Assembly (NCBI GenBank): GCA_031282355.1
Contig: JAITDW010000003.1
Location: forward strand, 91,708 to 155,707
Origin: Candidatus Endomicrobiellum neotermitis
Lineage (GTDB): Bacteria > Elusimicrobiota > Endomicrobiia > Endomicrobiales > Endomicrobiaceae
Reading direction: 5' to 3'
DNA length: 64,000 nt
The translations under genes were made by a program, and so were the position numbers. This document shows positions 10,259 to 20,482 of this stretch, one piece after another (position 1 is the stretch's first letter; each line of letters begins with the position of its first letter). Under the pieces are notes generated by a model, which did not search any database, had not been told where the DNA came from, and saw only the letters and a list, made by a program, of their open reading frames with translations.

Positions 10259-11215
10259 ATGAAATTAAAAGATATATACGAACTTTTCATAAGAGAAGGT
10301 GTCAAAACTGACCCACGTGGGGCTGATCTTGTTGAGTTGGATTTATTGAAACGAAAAAAAGACTATGAATCAATTTCTGATGAAAAAAAAGTAAATTATG
10401 ACATAGAGAGTCTTACGAATCCATATTACGATTCGAGAATTATTTATGGAGATCAAAATATTGACATTAAGACGATTATGGTTGGCATAGATATAGAAAC
10501 TCAGGAGATCTTACTTGCAAGGCAACTTATAAATTTAGGAATTGATATTGATTTAATTATAGCTCATCACCCTGAAGGTTATGCCTATTCGACTTTTTAT
10601 AATATTTTAGAAATGCAGACTGATGTTTTAAACAAACAAGGTATTCCAGTAAATATTGCTGAAAAAATTGTTTCTAAAAGAGTGAAAGAAGTACAAGAAA
10701 GCATACTTTCTCAGAATAGTGAAAGGGTTTTTGATACTGCGAAACTTTTAAATATCCCAGTTATGACAGCACATACTGTAGCTGATAATCATGTCACTAC
10801 ATTTTTACAAAATGCCATTGATATGTTGCACCCTTTATATCTGAAAGAGATTGTTGAACTGTTAAACAAATATCCTGAATATCAACATGCATCAAAAATT
10901 GGAAATGCACCACGTATCTTAAACGGCAGTGATTATTCACGTTGTGGTAAGGTGTTTGTGGATATGACAGGTGGTACTGAAGGTCCTATTGAATCCTTTG
11001 AAAAACTTTGTACTGTCGGAGTAGGTACAATTGTTGTTATGCATTTAAGTTCAAAAGCTTTAAAAGAGACCGAAAAATATCACATTAATGTTATTTTAGC
11101 GGGCCATATTTCATCTGACAACTTAGGATTAAACCTACTTTTTGACAAATTAGAGAGAAAATTTGAAAAAATTGATTTTATAGAATGTTCAGGATTTAGA
11201 AGATTTAGAAGATAA
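10259..11215 (+). CDS. NIF3-like dinuclear metal-centre protein
   Basis: This 318-residue protein belongs to the NIF3/DUF34 family, proteins with a two-metal centre that form ring-like oligomers; their reaction is not settled. Metal-binding type motifs are visible: IIAHHPEGY, MTAHTVADNHV, VVMHLSS and LAGHISSDNLGLN. It is longer than the 250-residue E. coli YbgI at its N-terminus. GAGAGG precedes the ATG, and dnaG starts three bases after the stop, so the two are almost certainly co-transcribed. NIF3-like genes also occur near dnaG/rpoD in Firmicutes. Confidence 0.85.
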   Translation: MKLKDIYELFIREGVKTDPRGADLVELDLLKRKKDYESISDEKKVNYDIESLTNPYYDSRIIYGDQNIDIKTIMVGIDIETQEILLARQLINLGIDIDLIIAHHPEGYAYSTFYNILEMQTDVLNKQGIPVNIAEKIVSKRVKEVQESILSQNSERVFDTAKLLNIPVMTAHTVADNHVTTFLQNAIDMLHPLYLKEIVELLNKYPEYQHASKIGNAPRILNGSDYSRCGKVFVDMTGGTEGPIESFEKLCTVGVGTIVVMHLSSKALKETEKYHINVILAGHISSDNLGLNLLFDKLERKFEKIDFIECSGFRRFRR

Positions 11216-11218
11216 AGA

Positions 11219-12976
11219 ATGACAACAATATCCAAGGATATTATTGAAAAAATAAGGCTTTCAAATGATATAGAGTCTATTGTAAGGGAGTACCTACCTG
11301 ATTTAAAGAGAGTTGGACAAAATTTTAAGAGCTGTTGTCCGTTTCACAATGAAAAGACTCCTTCGTTTATTGTGAATCCCGAAAAGGGAATCTTTAGGTG
11401 TTTCGGGTGTGGTGCTGCAGGAGATATCTTTAAATTTGTTATGTTGGCATATGACTTATCATGGATTGAAGCTGTAAAGAAACTCGCTATCAACGCAAAT
11501 GTAAAGCTTCTAGAATCTAAGCAAGATATAATAAAATCATCAGAGAAAGTAAGACTATTTGACGTTTTAGAAAATTCTGCAATGTTTTATCACCAATATT
11601 TACTTGAAAATATTGGTGCTGAGAAAGCAAGAAAATATTTTGAAAAGCGTGGAATTAATCGTAAAACAATAGATAAATTTAAACTTGGTTTTGCTCCTAA
11701 AGCACAGCTTTTTCAAAATATTTCAAAAAAAGGATATGACTATAGAGATCTTTTAAAAGCTGGATTGATAAAAGGAATGGGTAGAGGAACTTTTTTTGAG
11801 TATATGTCAGAAAGAATAGTTTTTCCTATTTTTGATGTTCAGGGCAGAATAATAGCGTTTGGCGGAAGATCTATTACAAATCAAGAGCCAAAGTATTTAA
11901 ATACCCCTGAGACTACTGTTTATTCAAAATCGTCTAATCTTTACGGATTATTTCAAACTTTACCAGAACTTCGTAGAGAAAGAAAAATAATTATTCTTGA
12001 AGGGTATATAGATGTTATTGTTCCACAACAATTCGGGATAATAGGTGCAGTTGCTACACTTGGAACTGCATTTAGTCAGAATCATGTCAAGTTGATTTCA
12101 AGATATTCAGATATAGTTACTTTACTTTTCGATTCAGATGACGCTGGTAGAACTGTAACGCAAAAAGCTATCGAAATCCTACTTGAAAATGGTATAGAAT
12201 GTAGGGTGTCGATTTTGCCAGAAGGTGTAGATGCTGATGAATATATATTACAGAATGGTAAAAAAAATTTTTTAAAACTTATTGAAGACACTTCTAAAAG
12301 TGCGATAGATTTTATGATAACAAGGGTATGTGGTGATTCTTTTAATAAAAATAATTCTCCTGATATAAAAGCAAAAGCCATCATGATTCTTTTAGATTTT
12401 GTGTCAAAATGTTCTAATTCTATAATTCAAAGAGAATATGTAAAGAATATTTCGCAAAACATGAATGTCAATGAAGAAGATGTTTGGAGTGAATTCAAAA
12501 AAAAACAGCAATTAAAGTATGAGAAAATTACTTCTGACAGCAAGGATTTAAAATCTTGTATTTTTGTAGATCGAAGAATTTTAGTATCCTTAGAAGAAAG
12601 CCTTTTAAATTTTATTTTGAATAATAGGTGTTATATTAAAAAGATTAGTTCTGATTGTTTCAAAGATTTCAGATGCAAAAAAGTTTTTGAACTCGTGAGT
12701 TCAGGATTAAGTGATGTTGATGTATTAAACTCTTTGTCTAATAATGAAGATAAAAACTGGTTTTCAGCATTTATTTTTGATTCTGTAAAATACAATGATA
12801 CTGAAGAGGCTTTTATTACCCTTTTAAGAGATATAGAATTGCATAAACTTAAAAATAAAAGACAGTCTCTTGAAAGAGAAGTTCTTATGATGAGTGAAGG
12901 AAAAAAAGAAAAAGATAAAACGATATTTGATGAATATAAAAAACTAACAGCTATTTTAAAAGGTTCTGGAAAATAA
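11219..12976 (+). CDS. dnaG: DNA primase
   Basis: DnaG makes the RNA primers for chromosome replication at the fork with DnaB. In its 585 residues the CHC2 zinc domain comes first (Cys40, His43, Cys61, Cys64 in CPFH...CFGC), then the catalytic core with a TOPRIM fold (ILEGYIDVI and LLFDSDDAGR), and a divergent C-terminal region in the place of the DnaB-binding domain. It starts three bases after the NIF3-like gene and is followed 152 bp later by rpoD, keeping the rpsU-dnaG-rpoD order. Confidence 0.96.
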   Translation: MTTISKDIIEKIRLSNDIESIVREYLPDLKRVGQNFKSCCPFHNEKTPSFIVNPEKGIFRCFGCGAAGDIFKFVMLAYDLSWIEAVKKLAINANVKLLESKQDIIKSSEKVRLFDVLENSAMFYHQYLLENIGAEKARKYFEKRGINRKTIDKFKLGFAPKAQLFQNISKKGYDYRDLLKAGLIKGMGRGTFFEYMSERIVFPIFDVQGRIIAFGGRSITNQEPKYLNTPETTVYSKSSNLYGLFQTLPELRRERKIIILEGYIDVIVPQQFGIIGAVATLGTAFSQNHVKLISRYSDIVTLLFDSDDAGRTVTQKAIEILLENGIECRVSILPEGVDADEYILQNGKKNFLKLIEDTSKSAIDFMITRVCGDSFNKNNSPDIKAKAIMILLDFVSKCSNSIIQREYVKNISQNMNVNEEDVWSEFKKKQQLKYEKITSDSKDLKSCIFVDRRILVSLEESLLNFILNNRCYIKKISSDCFKDFRCKKVFELVSSGLSDVDVLNSLSNNEDKNWFSAFIFDSVKYNDTEEAFITLLRDIELHKLKNKRQSLEREVLMMSEGKKEKDKTIFDEYKKLTAILKGSGK

Positions 12977-13128
12977 ATGGTAAAATATTTCAAAATTTAA
13001 TTAATATTAGAATAGAACAATGACACTTGACTTATAAAGACATTAACAATAATTCTTTACAAGAATCAATTGTTACTGAAAAGGTAGGTAATTTTTTTGT
13101 GGCTCTAAAATGTTTAGGAGTGAATGTT

Positions 13129-14691
13129 GTGAACAATAGCGAATGTTTTATGGATAGAATCAAGAAAAATAATGCTGAAACTGTGGAATCCATAAAAGTT
13201 TCAGATGAAGAAGATGATATAAATCCTGTAAGAATGTATTTAAGTGAAATGTCGAAAGTTCCCCTGCTTAAAAGATCTGTAGAGGTTGAGCTTGCAAAGA
13301 ACATAAGAGAAAACGAAAGAAAGTTAAAGTTTATAGTTTTAGAATCTCCGCTTATTATAAAAGAAATAAGAAATTGGGAGACTCTCATAGATCAACAAGA
13401 AATGACACCTAAAGAATTAATGCCGAGAGGAAAAAAATCTCAAGCACAATTGAGAGGTATGGGCATTAAAATAAAGACAGTAGTAAAAAAAATAAATAAT
13501 ATTGAGAATATCATATTTTCTCTCGAAGAAAAAATAAGACTAAAATCAATATCTCATGATGATAAAAAAAAGTATCAATTAAAGATAAAGGAATTGCGTA
13601 TAGAAATTATAAATCTTATTATGGATCTTAATTTGAACCAGGACAAAATAAAAAGGCTTATTAATAAAATTAAGACTATAGCTCAAAAATTAAATGAGAT
13701 AAGGAATGACTTAAAAATATTTGAACACAAATATAAAAATTCGGCCTTAAAAATACAGATATTGTTTAAAAATTATAGTTTTGGAAAAATTTCTGCTGAT
13801 AAGTTTAAAAAAAGTACTGGCATTTGTGTACAAGATGTACATGGAGATATGGATAAAATTAAAAGTTTGTTAGCAAAAGAATCTAATTTACAAGAAAGTT
13901 TCACTATAACTCCTGAAGAAATGATTGATACTGATAAAAAAATAAGACTCCTTGAAAATGTTATACATAAAGATAAAATTAAGCTTATTGAAGCAAATTT
14001 TAGGCTTGTAGTTTCTATTGCAAAAAAACATGTTGGAATAAGTAATTTAGAATTGTCAGATTTAATACAAGAAGGTAATCTTGGGCTTTCAAAAGCTGTG
14101 GAAAAATTCGAATGGAAAAGGGGTTTCAAATTTTCAACTTATGCAACATGGTGGATAAGACAATCCATTAATCGTGCTATAGCCGATCAGGCACGAACTA
14201 TAAGAATTCCAGTCCATATGAAGGAGCTTATATCAAAACTTACAAAAATTAAAAAAAAATACCAGCAAGATATGGGTAGGGAACCAACTATGGGAGAGTA
14301 CTCAAAAGTTTTGAAACTTCCAATTGATAGAGTAAGGAGAGTACTAAAAATGATGCAGGAACCTGTTTCTCTTGCAACACCTGTTGGTGAGGAAGAAGAT
14401 TCTCGACTTGAGGATTTTATAGAGGATCAAAACAGTCCAAGTCCTATGGCTAAGACACAACGATATCGCCTGCAGCTCGAACTTGAAAAAGTACTGAGTA
14501 CATTAACTCAGCGTGAAGCAGAAATTATAGCTTTAAGATATGGAATAGGAGTTGGTTATCCTAGTACTCTTGAAGAAGTTGGTAAAAAGTTCGGTGTAAC
14601 TAGGGAAAGAGTAAGACAAATTGAGGCTAAAGCTATAAGAAAATTGAAACATCCAAGTAGAAGTAAATCTTTACGTGAGTATTTAGATTAA
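13129..14691 (+). CDS. rpoD: Primary RNA polymerase sigma factor RpoD (sigma-70)
   Basis: This is the vegetative sigma factor that recognises -10/-35 promoters. Region 1.2 ([17 protein letters not shown]), a long charged non-conserved spacer, region 2 ([16 protein letters not shown]...[17 protein letters not shown]), region 3 and region 4 ([30 protein letters not shown]) are all present. Region 1.1 appears to be missing. The start is uncertain: GTG 13129 is chosen because AGGAG (13116-13120) lies eight bases upstream; the frame stays open to TTG 13027 and an ATG occurs at 13150. The 2.4 and 4.2 helices look canonical, in line with the TTGACA/TATAAT-like promoters seen here. Confidence 0.95.
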   Translation: MNNSECFMDRIKKNNAETVESIKVSDEEDDINPVRMYLSEMSKVPLLKRSVEVELAKNIRENERKLKFIVLESPLIIKEIRNWETLIDQQEMTPKELMPRGKKSQAQLRGMGIKIKTVVKKINNIENIIFSLEEKIRLKSISHDDKKKYQLKIKELRIEIINLIMDLNLNQDKIKRLINKIKTIAQKLNEIRNDLKIFEHKYKNSALKIQILFKNYSFGKISADKFKKSTGICVQDVHGDMDKIKSLLAKESNLQESFTITPEEMIDTDKKIRLLENVIHKDKIKLIEANFRLVVSIAKKHVGISNLELSDLIQEGNLGLSKAVEKFEWKRGFKFSTYATWWIRQSINRAIADQARTIRIPVHMKELISKLTKIKKKYQQDMGREPTMGEYSKVLKLPIDRVRRVLKMMQEPVSLATPVGEEEDSRLEDFIEDQNSPSPMAKTQRYRLQLELEKVLSTLTQREAEIIALRYGIGVGYPSTLEEVGKKFGVTRERVRQIEAKAIRKLKHPSRSKSLREYLD

Positions 14692-14752
14692 ATATCTTTA
14701 CTATTTTCAAATATTAATAATTACTGGATGAATGAAAATCCTAGGAGTAATA

Positions 14753-16081
14753 ATGCAAAAAATTGACCAATTTATTGGATCATTTTCTTTTGATGGAAGA
14801 CTTGCAGAGGTTGACATCATAGGTTCAATAGCTCATACTAAAATGCTTGTAAAGACAAAAATTATAAATAATACGGATGGCAAACAAATTATTTTAGGAT
14901 TAACATCTATTTTAAATGAAATTAGAAATGGTACAAAACTTGGTGATGAAGAAGATGTACATCAAGCTATCGAAAAAGAACTTATCAACAGAATAGGTAC
15001 TGTTGGAGGTAAAATGCATACAGCAAGAAGTAGAAATGATCAAGTAGTTACGAGTCTAAGACTTTACATAAAACTACAAATAAAAATAGTTAAAAAACTT
15101 ATAAACAGTTTTCAAAAAATACTTGTTAAAAAGGCCTTGGATAATATTGACGTAGTAATTCCTGGGTTTACGCACTTGCAACCTGCTCAACCTATTTTAG
15201 CAGCTCATCATATTCTTGCATATGCATGGATGCTGCAAAGAGATAAGGAAAGATTTACAGATTGCTATAAAAGAACAGATATCCTACCTTTAGGAAGTGC
15301 TGCTTTAGCTGGTACATCGTTCAATATTAATAGAAAGTATACAGCAAAACTTTTAGGCTTTCAGCATATAAGTGAAAATTCTTTAGATGCTGTAAGTGAT
15401 AGAGATTTTGCCATAGAATTAGTTTTTTGTTTATCATTAACTGCACTGCATTTAACTAGGTTTTGTGAAGAAATAATTTTATGGATGACGCCTGAATTTA
15501 ATTACATAAAAATAGATGATAAATTTACATCAGGATCTTCAATAATGCCACAAAAAAGAAATCCAGATTGTGCTGAAGTTATACGAGGAAAATCGGGTAG
15601 AATTTTTGGAGATTTAATCGCGTTACTTACAATAATAAAATCTTTACCGTTAGCTTACAACAGAGATTTACAAGAAGATAAGCCTCCTATTTTTGATGCT
15701 CTAGACAACACAAAAATATGTCTTAGAGTCATAACTGATATGATATCTAGTTTAGAGTTCATTTCAGAACAAACTTTCAAGAGTACCGAAAAAGGATTTC
15801 TTGCAGCTACTGAAATAGCTGACTATCTTGCAAAGAATAATGTCCCTTTCAGAACAGCTCATGGTATAGTTAAAGATATTGTTTTATACTGTAAGAAAAG
15901 ATCTAAAAATTTGAACGAACTTTCAATTGAAGAATATAATAGATTTTCAAAAATATTTAAAAAAGACATATTTAAGTACTTAGATGCTAAAAACATAATA
16001 AAAATGAAAACTTCTTATGGTGGTACCTCAAAAAAATCTGTTCTATGTCAAATAAGAAATATTCAGCAAAAATTAAAATAA
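14753..16081 (+). CDS. argH: Argininosuccinate lyase
   Basis: ArgH cleaves argininosuccinate to arginine and fumarate, the last step of arginine synthesis. The 442-residue protein shows DGRLAEVDIIGSIAH at the N-terminus, the TARSRNDQV segment, TDxL-type active-site helices and the fumarase-superfamily signature SGSSIMPQKRNPD. ATG 14753 is chosen since TAGGAG lies five bases upstream; the frame also opens at ATG 14732. argG and other arginine genes are not in the window. The next gene, lysA, is 315 bp away with its own promoter. Confidence 0.95.
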   Translation: MQKIDQFIGSFSFDGRLAEVDIIGSIAHTKMLVKTKIINNTDGKQIILGLTSILNEIRNGTKLGDEEDVHQAIEKELINRIGTVGGKMHTARSRNDQVVTSLRLYIKLQIKIVKKLINSFQKILVKKALDNIDVVIPGFTHLQPAQPILAAHHILAYAWMLQRDKERFTDCYKRTDILPLGSAALAGTSFNINRKYTAKLLGFQHISENSLDAVSDRDFAIELVFCLSLTALHLTRFCEEIILWMTPEFNYIKIDDKFTSGSSIMPQKRNPDCAEVIRGKSGRIFGDLIALLTIIKSLPLAYNRDLQEDKPPIFDALDNTKICLRVITDMISSLEFISEQTFKSTEKGFLAATEIADYLAKNNVPFRTAHGIVKDIVLYCKKRSKNLNELSIEEYNRFSKIFKKDIFKYLDAKNIIKMKTSYGGTSKKSVLCQIRNIQQKLK

Positions 16082-16396
16082 GAATAAGTATTATAGAAAA
16101 TATATATGTTATACGATGTGATAGTATGGGCACATTTATAAATGTATAAGCTAAAAATTGATAATACTCTAAAAAATTTGGAGAAATTAAATTTAAATAA
16201 AATTGAAAAATTGTTTTTGTGTTTATTATAGAAGTTTAAAATTATTGTGTTTCATTATTATCAGCATTTATTAATTTTGCTTAAAATTTAAATTAACGGA
16301 TTACTTATTGTTGACATTAAGTATTTGGGTTTAGTAGAATTTGGTACTGTTCTTTGTATTCTAAATTTTATATAAAATGAAGGAGAAAAAAATAGG
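16082..16396 (+). promoter_or_regulatory. Intergenic region with lysA promoter
   Basis: There is no gene in this 315-bp AT-rich stretch. TTGACA (16311-16316), an 18-base spacer and TAGAAT (16335-16340) form a good vegetative promoter about 60 bases before lysA. It probably drives lysA and perhaps the following dap genes. I see no lysine riboswitch-like structure, though such a long RNA is hard to exclude by eye. Confidence 0.5.
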
Positions 16397-17638
16397 ATGT
16401 TAAGTTTCAATAATGAGGATTTATGCATAGAAAATGTTAGGTTGTTTGATATAGCTGTGAAATACGGAACCAGTGTATACATTTATTCGAAAAGCCAAAT
16501 TATAAAAAATTTTACGAATTATAAAAATGCTCTAAAAAATAAAGAAGGCCTTGTTTGTTTTGCCTGCAAGGCAAATTCAAATGCATCAATTTTAAGAAGC
16601 ATTGCAAAGCTTGGCGCTGGTGCAGATGTGACTTCAGGTGGTGAAATATACAGGTGTTTGCATGCAGGATTCGAGCCTTCAAAAATAGTTTACGCAGGTG
16701 TTGGAAAAACATCAGAAGAGATAGAATATGCCTTAAAAAATAATATTTTTATGTTTAATGTAGAATCATTTGAGGAATTAGATTTAATAGATAAGATATC
16801 TGAAAAAATCGGAGTTAAAGCAAAAATTTCTTTTAGAATCAATATTTGCATTGATCTCGAAACTCATGATTATATAATTACTAGTAAAAAAGGAACTAAG
16901 TTTGGCATCCTTTACGAGGATGCCTTGAAAGCATATTTATATGCAAAAAAAAAGAAAAATATTGTAATTGCAGGAATACATTCGCACATAGGTTCTCAAA
17001 TTTTAAACATAAATTCATTCAAACTAGCTGCACAAAAAATAAAAAGTATTGTTACTGAAGTTGAAAAAAATGGTGTAGAACTTCAGTACATAAATTATGG
17101 TGGGGGACTTGGTGTTAAGTATGAAAAATCTCAAAAAGTTCCAGCTGTTAAAGATTTAATTTCAGAGTTGCTTGCAGCATTTGATTTAAATAAAAATAAG
17201 AAATTTATTTTTGAACCTGGACGCTCAATGATTGCAAACGCTGGGTATTTACTTGTAAAAGTTATATATAAAAAGATTTCTGGAGGGAAAAAATTCCTCA
17301 TTGTAGATGCTGGAATGAATGACTTGGTGAGACCTGCTCTCTATAATGCTTATCATGATATTATTCCTATAAAAAAGATAAATACAAAAAAAGTAAAAAC
17401 TGAAATTGTGGGTCCTATATGTGAAACTGGTGATTTTATAGGTAAAGATAGAATGATACCTGACGCAGTAGATCAAGGGGATTATCTTCTTATAACTTGT
17501 GCAGGTGCCTATGGTGCATCTATGTCTTCTCAGTACAATTCAAGACCCCTGATTGCTGAGGTTTTAATTGACATGGATAAAGATACATTAATAAGAAAAA
17601 GGGCAGGTTATTCTGATTTATTGTTGAACGAGTTATAA
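16397..17638 (+). CDS. lysA: Diaminopimelate decarboxylase
   Basis: LysA is a PLP enzyme (fold III) that converts meso-DAP to L-lysine. Visible in the 413 residues are the PLP lysine in CFACKANSNASIL, the SxHIGSQ motif (HSHIGSQI), the glycine-rich phosphate loop INYGGGLGVKY, EPGRSMIANAGYL, and the substrate-binding CETGDF and YGASMSSQYNSRP. AAGGAG stands 11 bases before the ATG. It begins a run of lysine/DAP genes on the same strand, with dapF 45 bp downstream. Confidence 0.96.
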   Translation: MLSFNNEDLCIENVRLFDIAVKYGTSVYIYSKSQIIKNFTNYKNALKNKEGLVCFACKANSNASILRSIAKLGAGADVTSGGEIYRCLHAGFEPSKIVYAGVGKTSEEIEYALKNNIFMFNVESFEELDLIDKISEKIGVKAKISFRINICIDLETHDYIITSKKGTKFGILYEDALKAYLYAKKKKNIVIAGIHSHIGSQILNINSFKLAAQKIKSIVTEVEKNGVELQYINYGGGLGVKYEKSQKVPAVKDLISELLAAFDLNKNKKFIFEPGRSMIANAGYLLVKVIYKKISGGKKFLIVDAGMNDLVRPALYNAYHDIIPIKKINTKKVKTEIVGPICETGDFIGKDRMIPDAVDQGDYLLITCAGAYGASMSSQYNSRPLIAEVLIDMDKDTLIRKRAGYSDLLLNEL

Positions 17639-17683
17639 AAATAGTTTTATTAAGAAACATATAATGTTATCATAGGGTATTTT

Positions 17684-18499
17684 ATGAATATAAATTTTTC
17701 AAAATTAACTGCTGCAGGGAACGATTTTATTTTAATAGATAATAGAAATAATGAGATTCTAGAAAATGAATATGAGTTTCTTGCAAAAAAGCTTTGCAAT
17801 AGAAAGTACTCGATAGGCGCAGATGGTTTGATTTTAGTTGAGCGTAGTTCTTACAAAGACTTTAAGATGAAGTATTTAAATTCTGACGGATCTCATGCAT
17901 CGATGTGTGGAAACGGTGGAAGGTCTGTTGCGAGGTTTGCTTATGATTTAGGTGTAGTAGATTCAAAAATGGTTTTTGAAACTGATGCTGGATTTGTAAA
18001 CGCAGAAATTTTACCGCAAAATAATGTTAGACTTGGTCTGTATGATCCTAAAGATATAAAATTAAATATGCGAGTTGATGTTGAAGCTAAAGAATTTAAT
18101 ATTGATTTTATAAACACAGGGGTAGAACATGTGGTCATATTTGTTGATGATATTGAAAATATTGATGTTTTAAAGTATGGAAAAATTATACGATATCATA
18201 AAATTTTTGCTCCAAAGGGGACAAATGTTAATTTTGTAAAAGTTGTTAGTAATAATACTCTTTTTGTACGTACTTACGAAAGAGGTGTAGAAGATGAAAC
18301 TCTAGCTTGTGGTACTGGAATAACTGCTTCAGGAATTATATCTGTCATTAAAAATTTTGTAAAATCACCTGTTAGTGTAGTCGCAAGAGGTGGTGATATG
18401 TTATCAGTGTCTTCAAATATAATGGGTGGTTGTAAAGTTACTAATGTTGTACTTGAAGGTCCCGCTGTTGTGGTATTCAAAGGAATGATTGATATATAG
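17684..18499 (+). CDS. dapF: Diaminopimelate epimerase
   Basis: DapF interconverts LL-DAP and meso-DAP without a cofactor, using two cysteines. Both are present in the 271-residue protein, in SMCGNGGR and LACGTGITA. The N-terminal KLTAAGNDFILIDNR matches the family. It fits between DapL, which makes LL-DAP, and the consumers of meso-DAP, LysA and the Mur ligase pathway. Confidence 0.96.
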   Translation: MNINFSKLTAAGNDFILIDNRNNEILENEYEFLAKKLCNRKYSIGADGLILVERSSYKDFKMKYLNSDGSHASMCGNGGRSVARFAYDLGVVDSKMVFETDAGFVNAEILPQNNVRLGLYDPKDIKLNMRVDVEAKEFNIDFINTGVEHVVIFVDDIENIDVLKYGKIIRYHKIFAPKGTNVNFVKVVSNNTLFVRTYERGVEDETLACGTGITASGIISVIKNFVKSPVSVVARGGDMLSVSSNIMGGCKVTNVVLEGPAVVVFKGMIDI

Positions 18500-18576
18500 A
18501 AAGTTCATATTTATGGTAAGCATTGTTTTTTATATTTAATAGTAAATTTTTATGTTATTGTGGTATAGGAGGGTGA

Positions 18577-19458
18577 GTGATATTTTCTGGAGTTTATACA
18601 GCATTAATAACGCCATTTAAGAATGGTAAGATCGATTTTGATGCATTTGCTAAATTAATTAAGTATCAGTGTGAAAATGGTGTTGATGGAATTGTTTCAT
18701 GCGGAACTACAGGAGAATCTTCTACTTTATCATATGAAGAATATGAAGCAATTTTAGATTTTTGTGTTAAAGAAGTAAAGAATAGAATTAAAATTATTGC
18801 TGGATCTGGATCTAATTCTACAGATGAAGCTGTACATCTTACACAGATTGCAAAAAAATTTGGATGTGCAGGAGCATTGCTAGTTTCACCATATTATAAT
18901 AAACCTACTCAAAATGGTTTGTATTTACATTTTAAAGCTGTTGCTGATGCGGTAGATATTCCTATCATACTTTATAATATTGCTGGGAGAACATCTGTAA
19001 ATATTGAACCTGAGACAATAGCAAAACTGTTTAGAAATTGTAAAAATGTTGTTGCTATAAAAGAAGCCTCTGGATCTTTAAAACAAATGAGTTTTATAAA
19101 ATCATTAACGCCTGATATAGAACTTATTTCTGGAGATGATATGCTTACACTTCCTTTGTTATCAATAGGTGGTATTGGTGTTATTTCTGTTTTATCTAAT
19201 ATTATTCCTGCAGAAATTGTATCTCTTGTAAGTGCATTTGAAAAAGGTAATATAAAGGAAGCAATAGGGATTCACTACAGGTTACTACCTTTAATTAACT
19301 CAATGTTTTTAGAAACTAATCCTATACCAATAAAAACAGCTGCTTCGTTAATGGGTATATGTGAGTCATCATGGAGACTTCCAATGTGTTCTATGGAAAA
19401 CTCGAACAAAATGAAACTTGAAAAAATTTTAAAAGATTTTAACCTCATATCGCTATAG
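18577..19458 (+). CDS. dapA: 4-hydroxy-tetrahydrodipicolinate synthase
   Basis: DapA condenses pyruvate with aspartate semialdehyde, the committed step of lysine/DAP synthesis. The TIM-barrel lyase has 293 residues, with the Schiff-base lysine in VVAIKEASG, the proton-relay residues in SCGTTGES, SPYYNKPTQ and LYNIAGRT (usually PGRT), and the GDD segment. The start is GTG 18577, six bases after the GGAGGG run; the gene then begins MIFSGVYTALITPF as expected. No other start fits. Confidence 0.96.
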   Translation: MIFSGVYTALITPFKNGKIDFDAFAKLIKYQCENGVDGIVSCGTTGESSTLSYEEYEAILDFCVKEVKNRIKIIAGSGSNSTDEAVHLTQIAKKFGCAGALLVSPYYNKPTQNGLYLHFKAVADAVDIPIILYNIAGRTSVNIEPETIAKLFRNCKNVVAIKEASGSLKQMSFIKSLTPDIELISGDDMLTLPLLSIGGIGVISVLSNIIPAEIVSLVSAFEKGNIKEAIGIHYRLLPLINSMFLETNPIPIKTAASLMGICESSWRLPMCSMENSNKMKLEKILKDFNLISL

Positions 19459-19584
19459 TCGCGCTATTTTTAGTATTTTTATCGTTGTGAATCGGTTTAG
19501 ATTTATTTCAGAGTACTCATTGTCTTGTTTAGTGTAATAGGACTATTTTAGTGGTTAAAAATTTAAAAAAGAGGTAAATTGTTA

Positions 19585-20364
19585 ATGAAAGTAACGATTT
19601 GTGGAGCTGGTGGAAGAATGGGACAAGCAGTGATTACAATGATAGGATCAGGATCGTATAGTGACATAGAAATTTGCGGTGCTTTAGAATGTGATAAAAA
19701 TAAAATTATTAAAACTAGTGAACTTTTAATTTTTTCTATTGATAATTTAGACAAATTTTTATCAGAGGCTGATATTTTAATAGATTTTACGAATCCAAAC
19801 AGTACATTAAAAAGTTTAGAAATCGCAAAAACACATAAAGTTCCTGTAGTCATAGGAACAACAGGTTTTAATGAGAGTCAAAAGGAAAAAATAAAAATTA
19901 TATCAAGAGATATTCCTATTGTTTGTTCACCGAATATGTCGATAGGTGTAAATATTTTATTTAAACTAGTTGAAGCTGTAGCGAAAAAAATATACGATTA
20001 TGATATTGAGATAGTTGAACTACATCATAACAAGAAAAATGATTCTCCATCTGGAACTGCTGCTAAACTTGCAGAAATAGCAGCCACATCAATAGGTAAA
20101 GATATTGCTAGTGTTGGTGTTTATGGTAGACATTCTTCATCTATGCTTAGGAAAAAGGATGAGATAGGAGTACTCTCAGTAAGAGCTGGAGATATTGTTG
20201 GTGATCATACTGTATATTTTGCGGGTCCTGGAGAAAGAATAGAGCTAACTCACAGAGCTCATTCAAGAAATACCTTTGCAGCTGGTGCTTTAAGGGCAGC
20301 AAAGTGGCTTAATGTTGAGAGAGAACCTAGACTGTATGATATGCTTGATGTTTTAGATATATGA
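19585..20364 (+). CDS. dapB: 4-hydroxy-tetrahydrodipicolinate reductase
   Basis: DapB reduces the DapA product to tetrahydrodipicolinate with NAD(P)H. It has 259 residues with the nucleotide-binding start VTICGAGGRMGQAV, IGTTGF, and the substrate motif ELHHNKKNDSPSGTA. ATG 19585 is chosen, with GAGG ten bases upstream; a TTG two codons earlier is also in frame. It is followed 118 bp later by dapL, which uses its product. Confidence 0.96.
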   Translation: MKVTICGAGGRMGQAVITMIGSGSYSDIEICGALECDKNKIIKTSELLIFSIDNLDKFLSEADILIDFTNPNSTLKSLEIAKTHKVPVVIGTTGFNESQKEKIKIISRDIPIVCSPNMSIGVNILFKLVEAVAKKIYDYDIEIVELHHNKKNDSPSGTAAKLAEIAATSIGKDIASVGVYGRHSSSMLRKKDEIGVLSVRAGDIVGDHTVYFAGPGERIELTHRAHSRNTFAAGALRAAKWLNVEREPRLYDMLDVLDI

Positions 20365-20482
20365 TATTATAAAGTCACATAGATTTTAGGTTGTTGTTTT
20401 ATATAAATAAGTTGTGGTTAGCCGTTTTTATTTTCAGGTGTTTTACTGTATGTCAAAATATAAATAATAAAAGGGAACAAAA

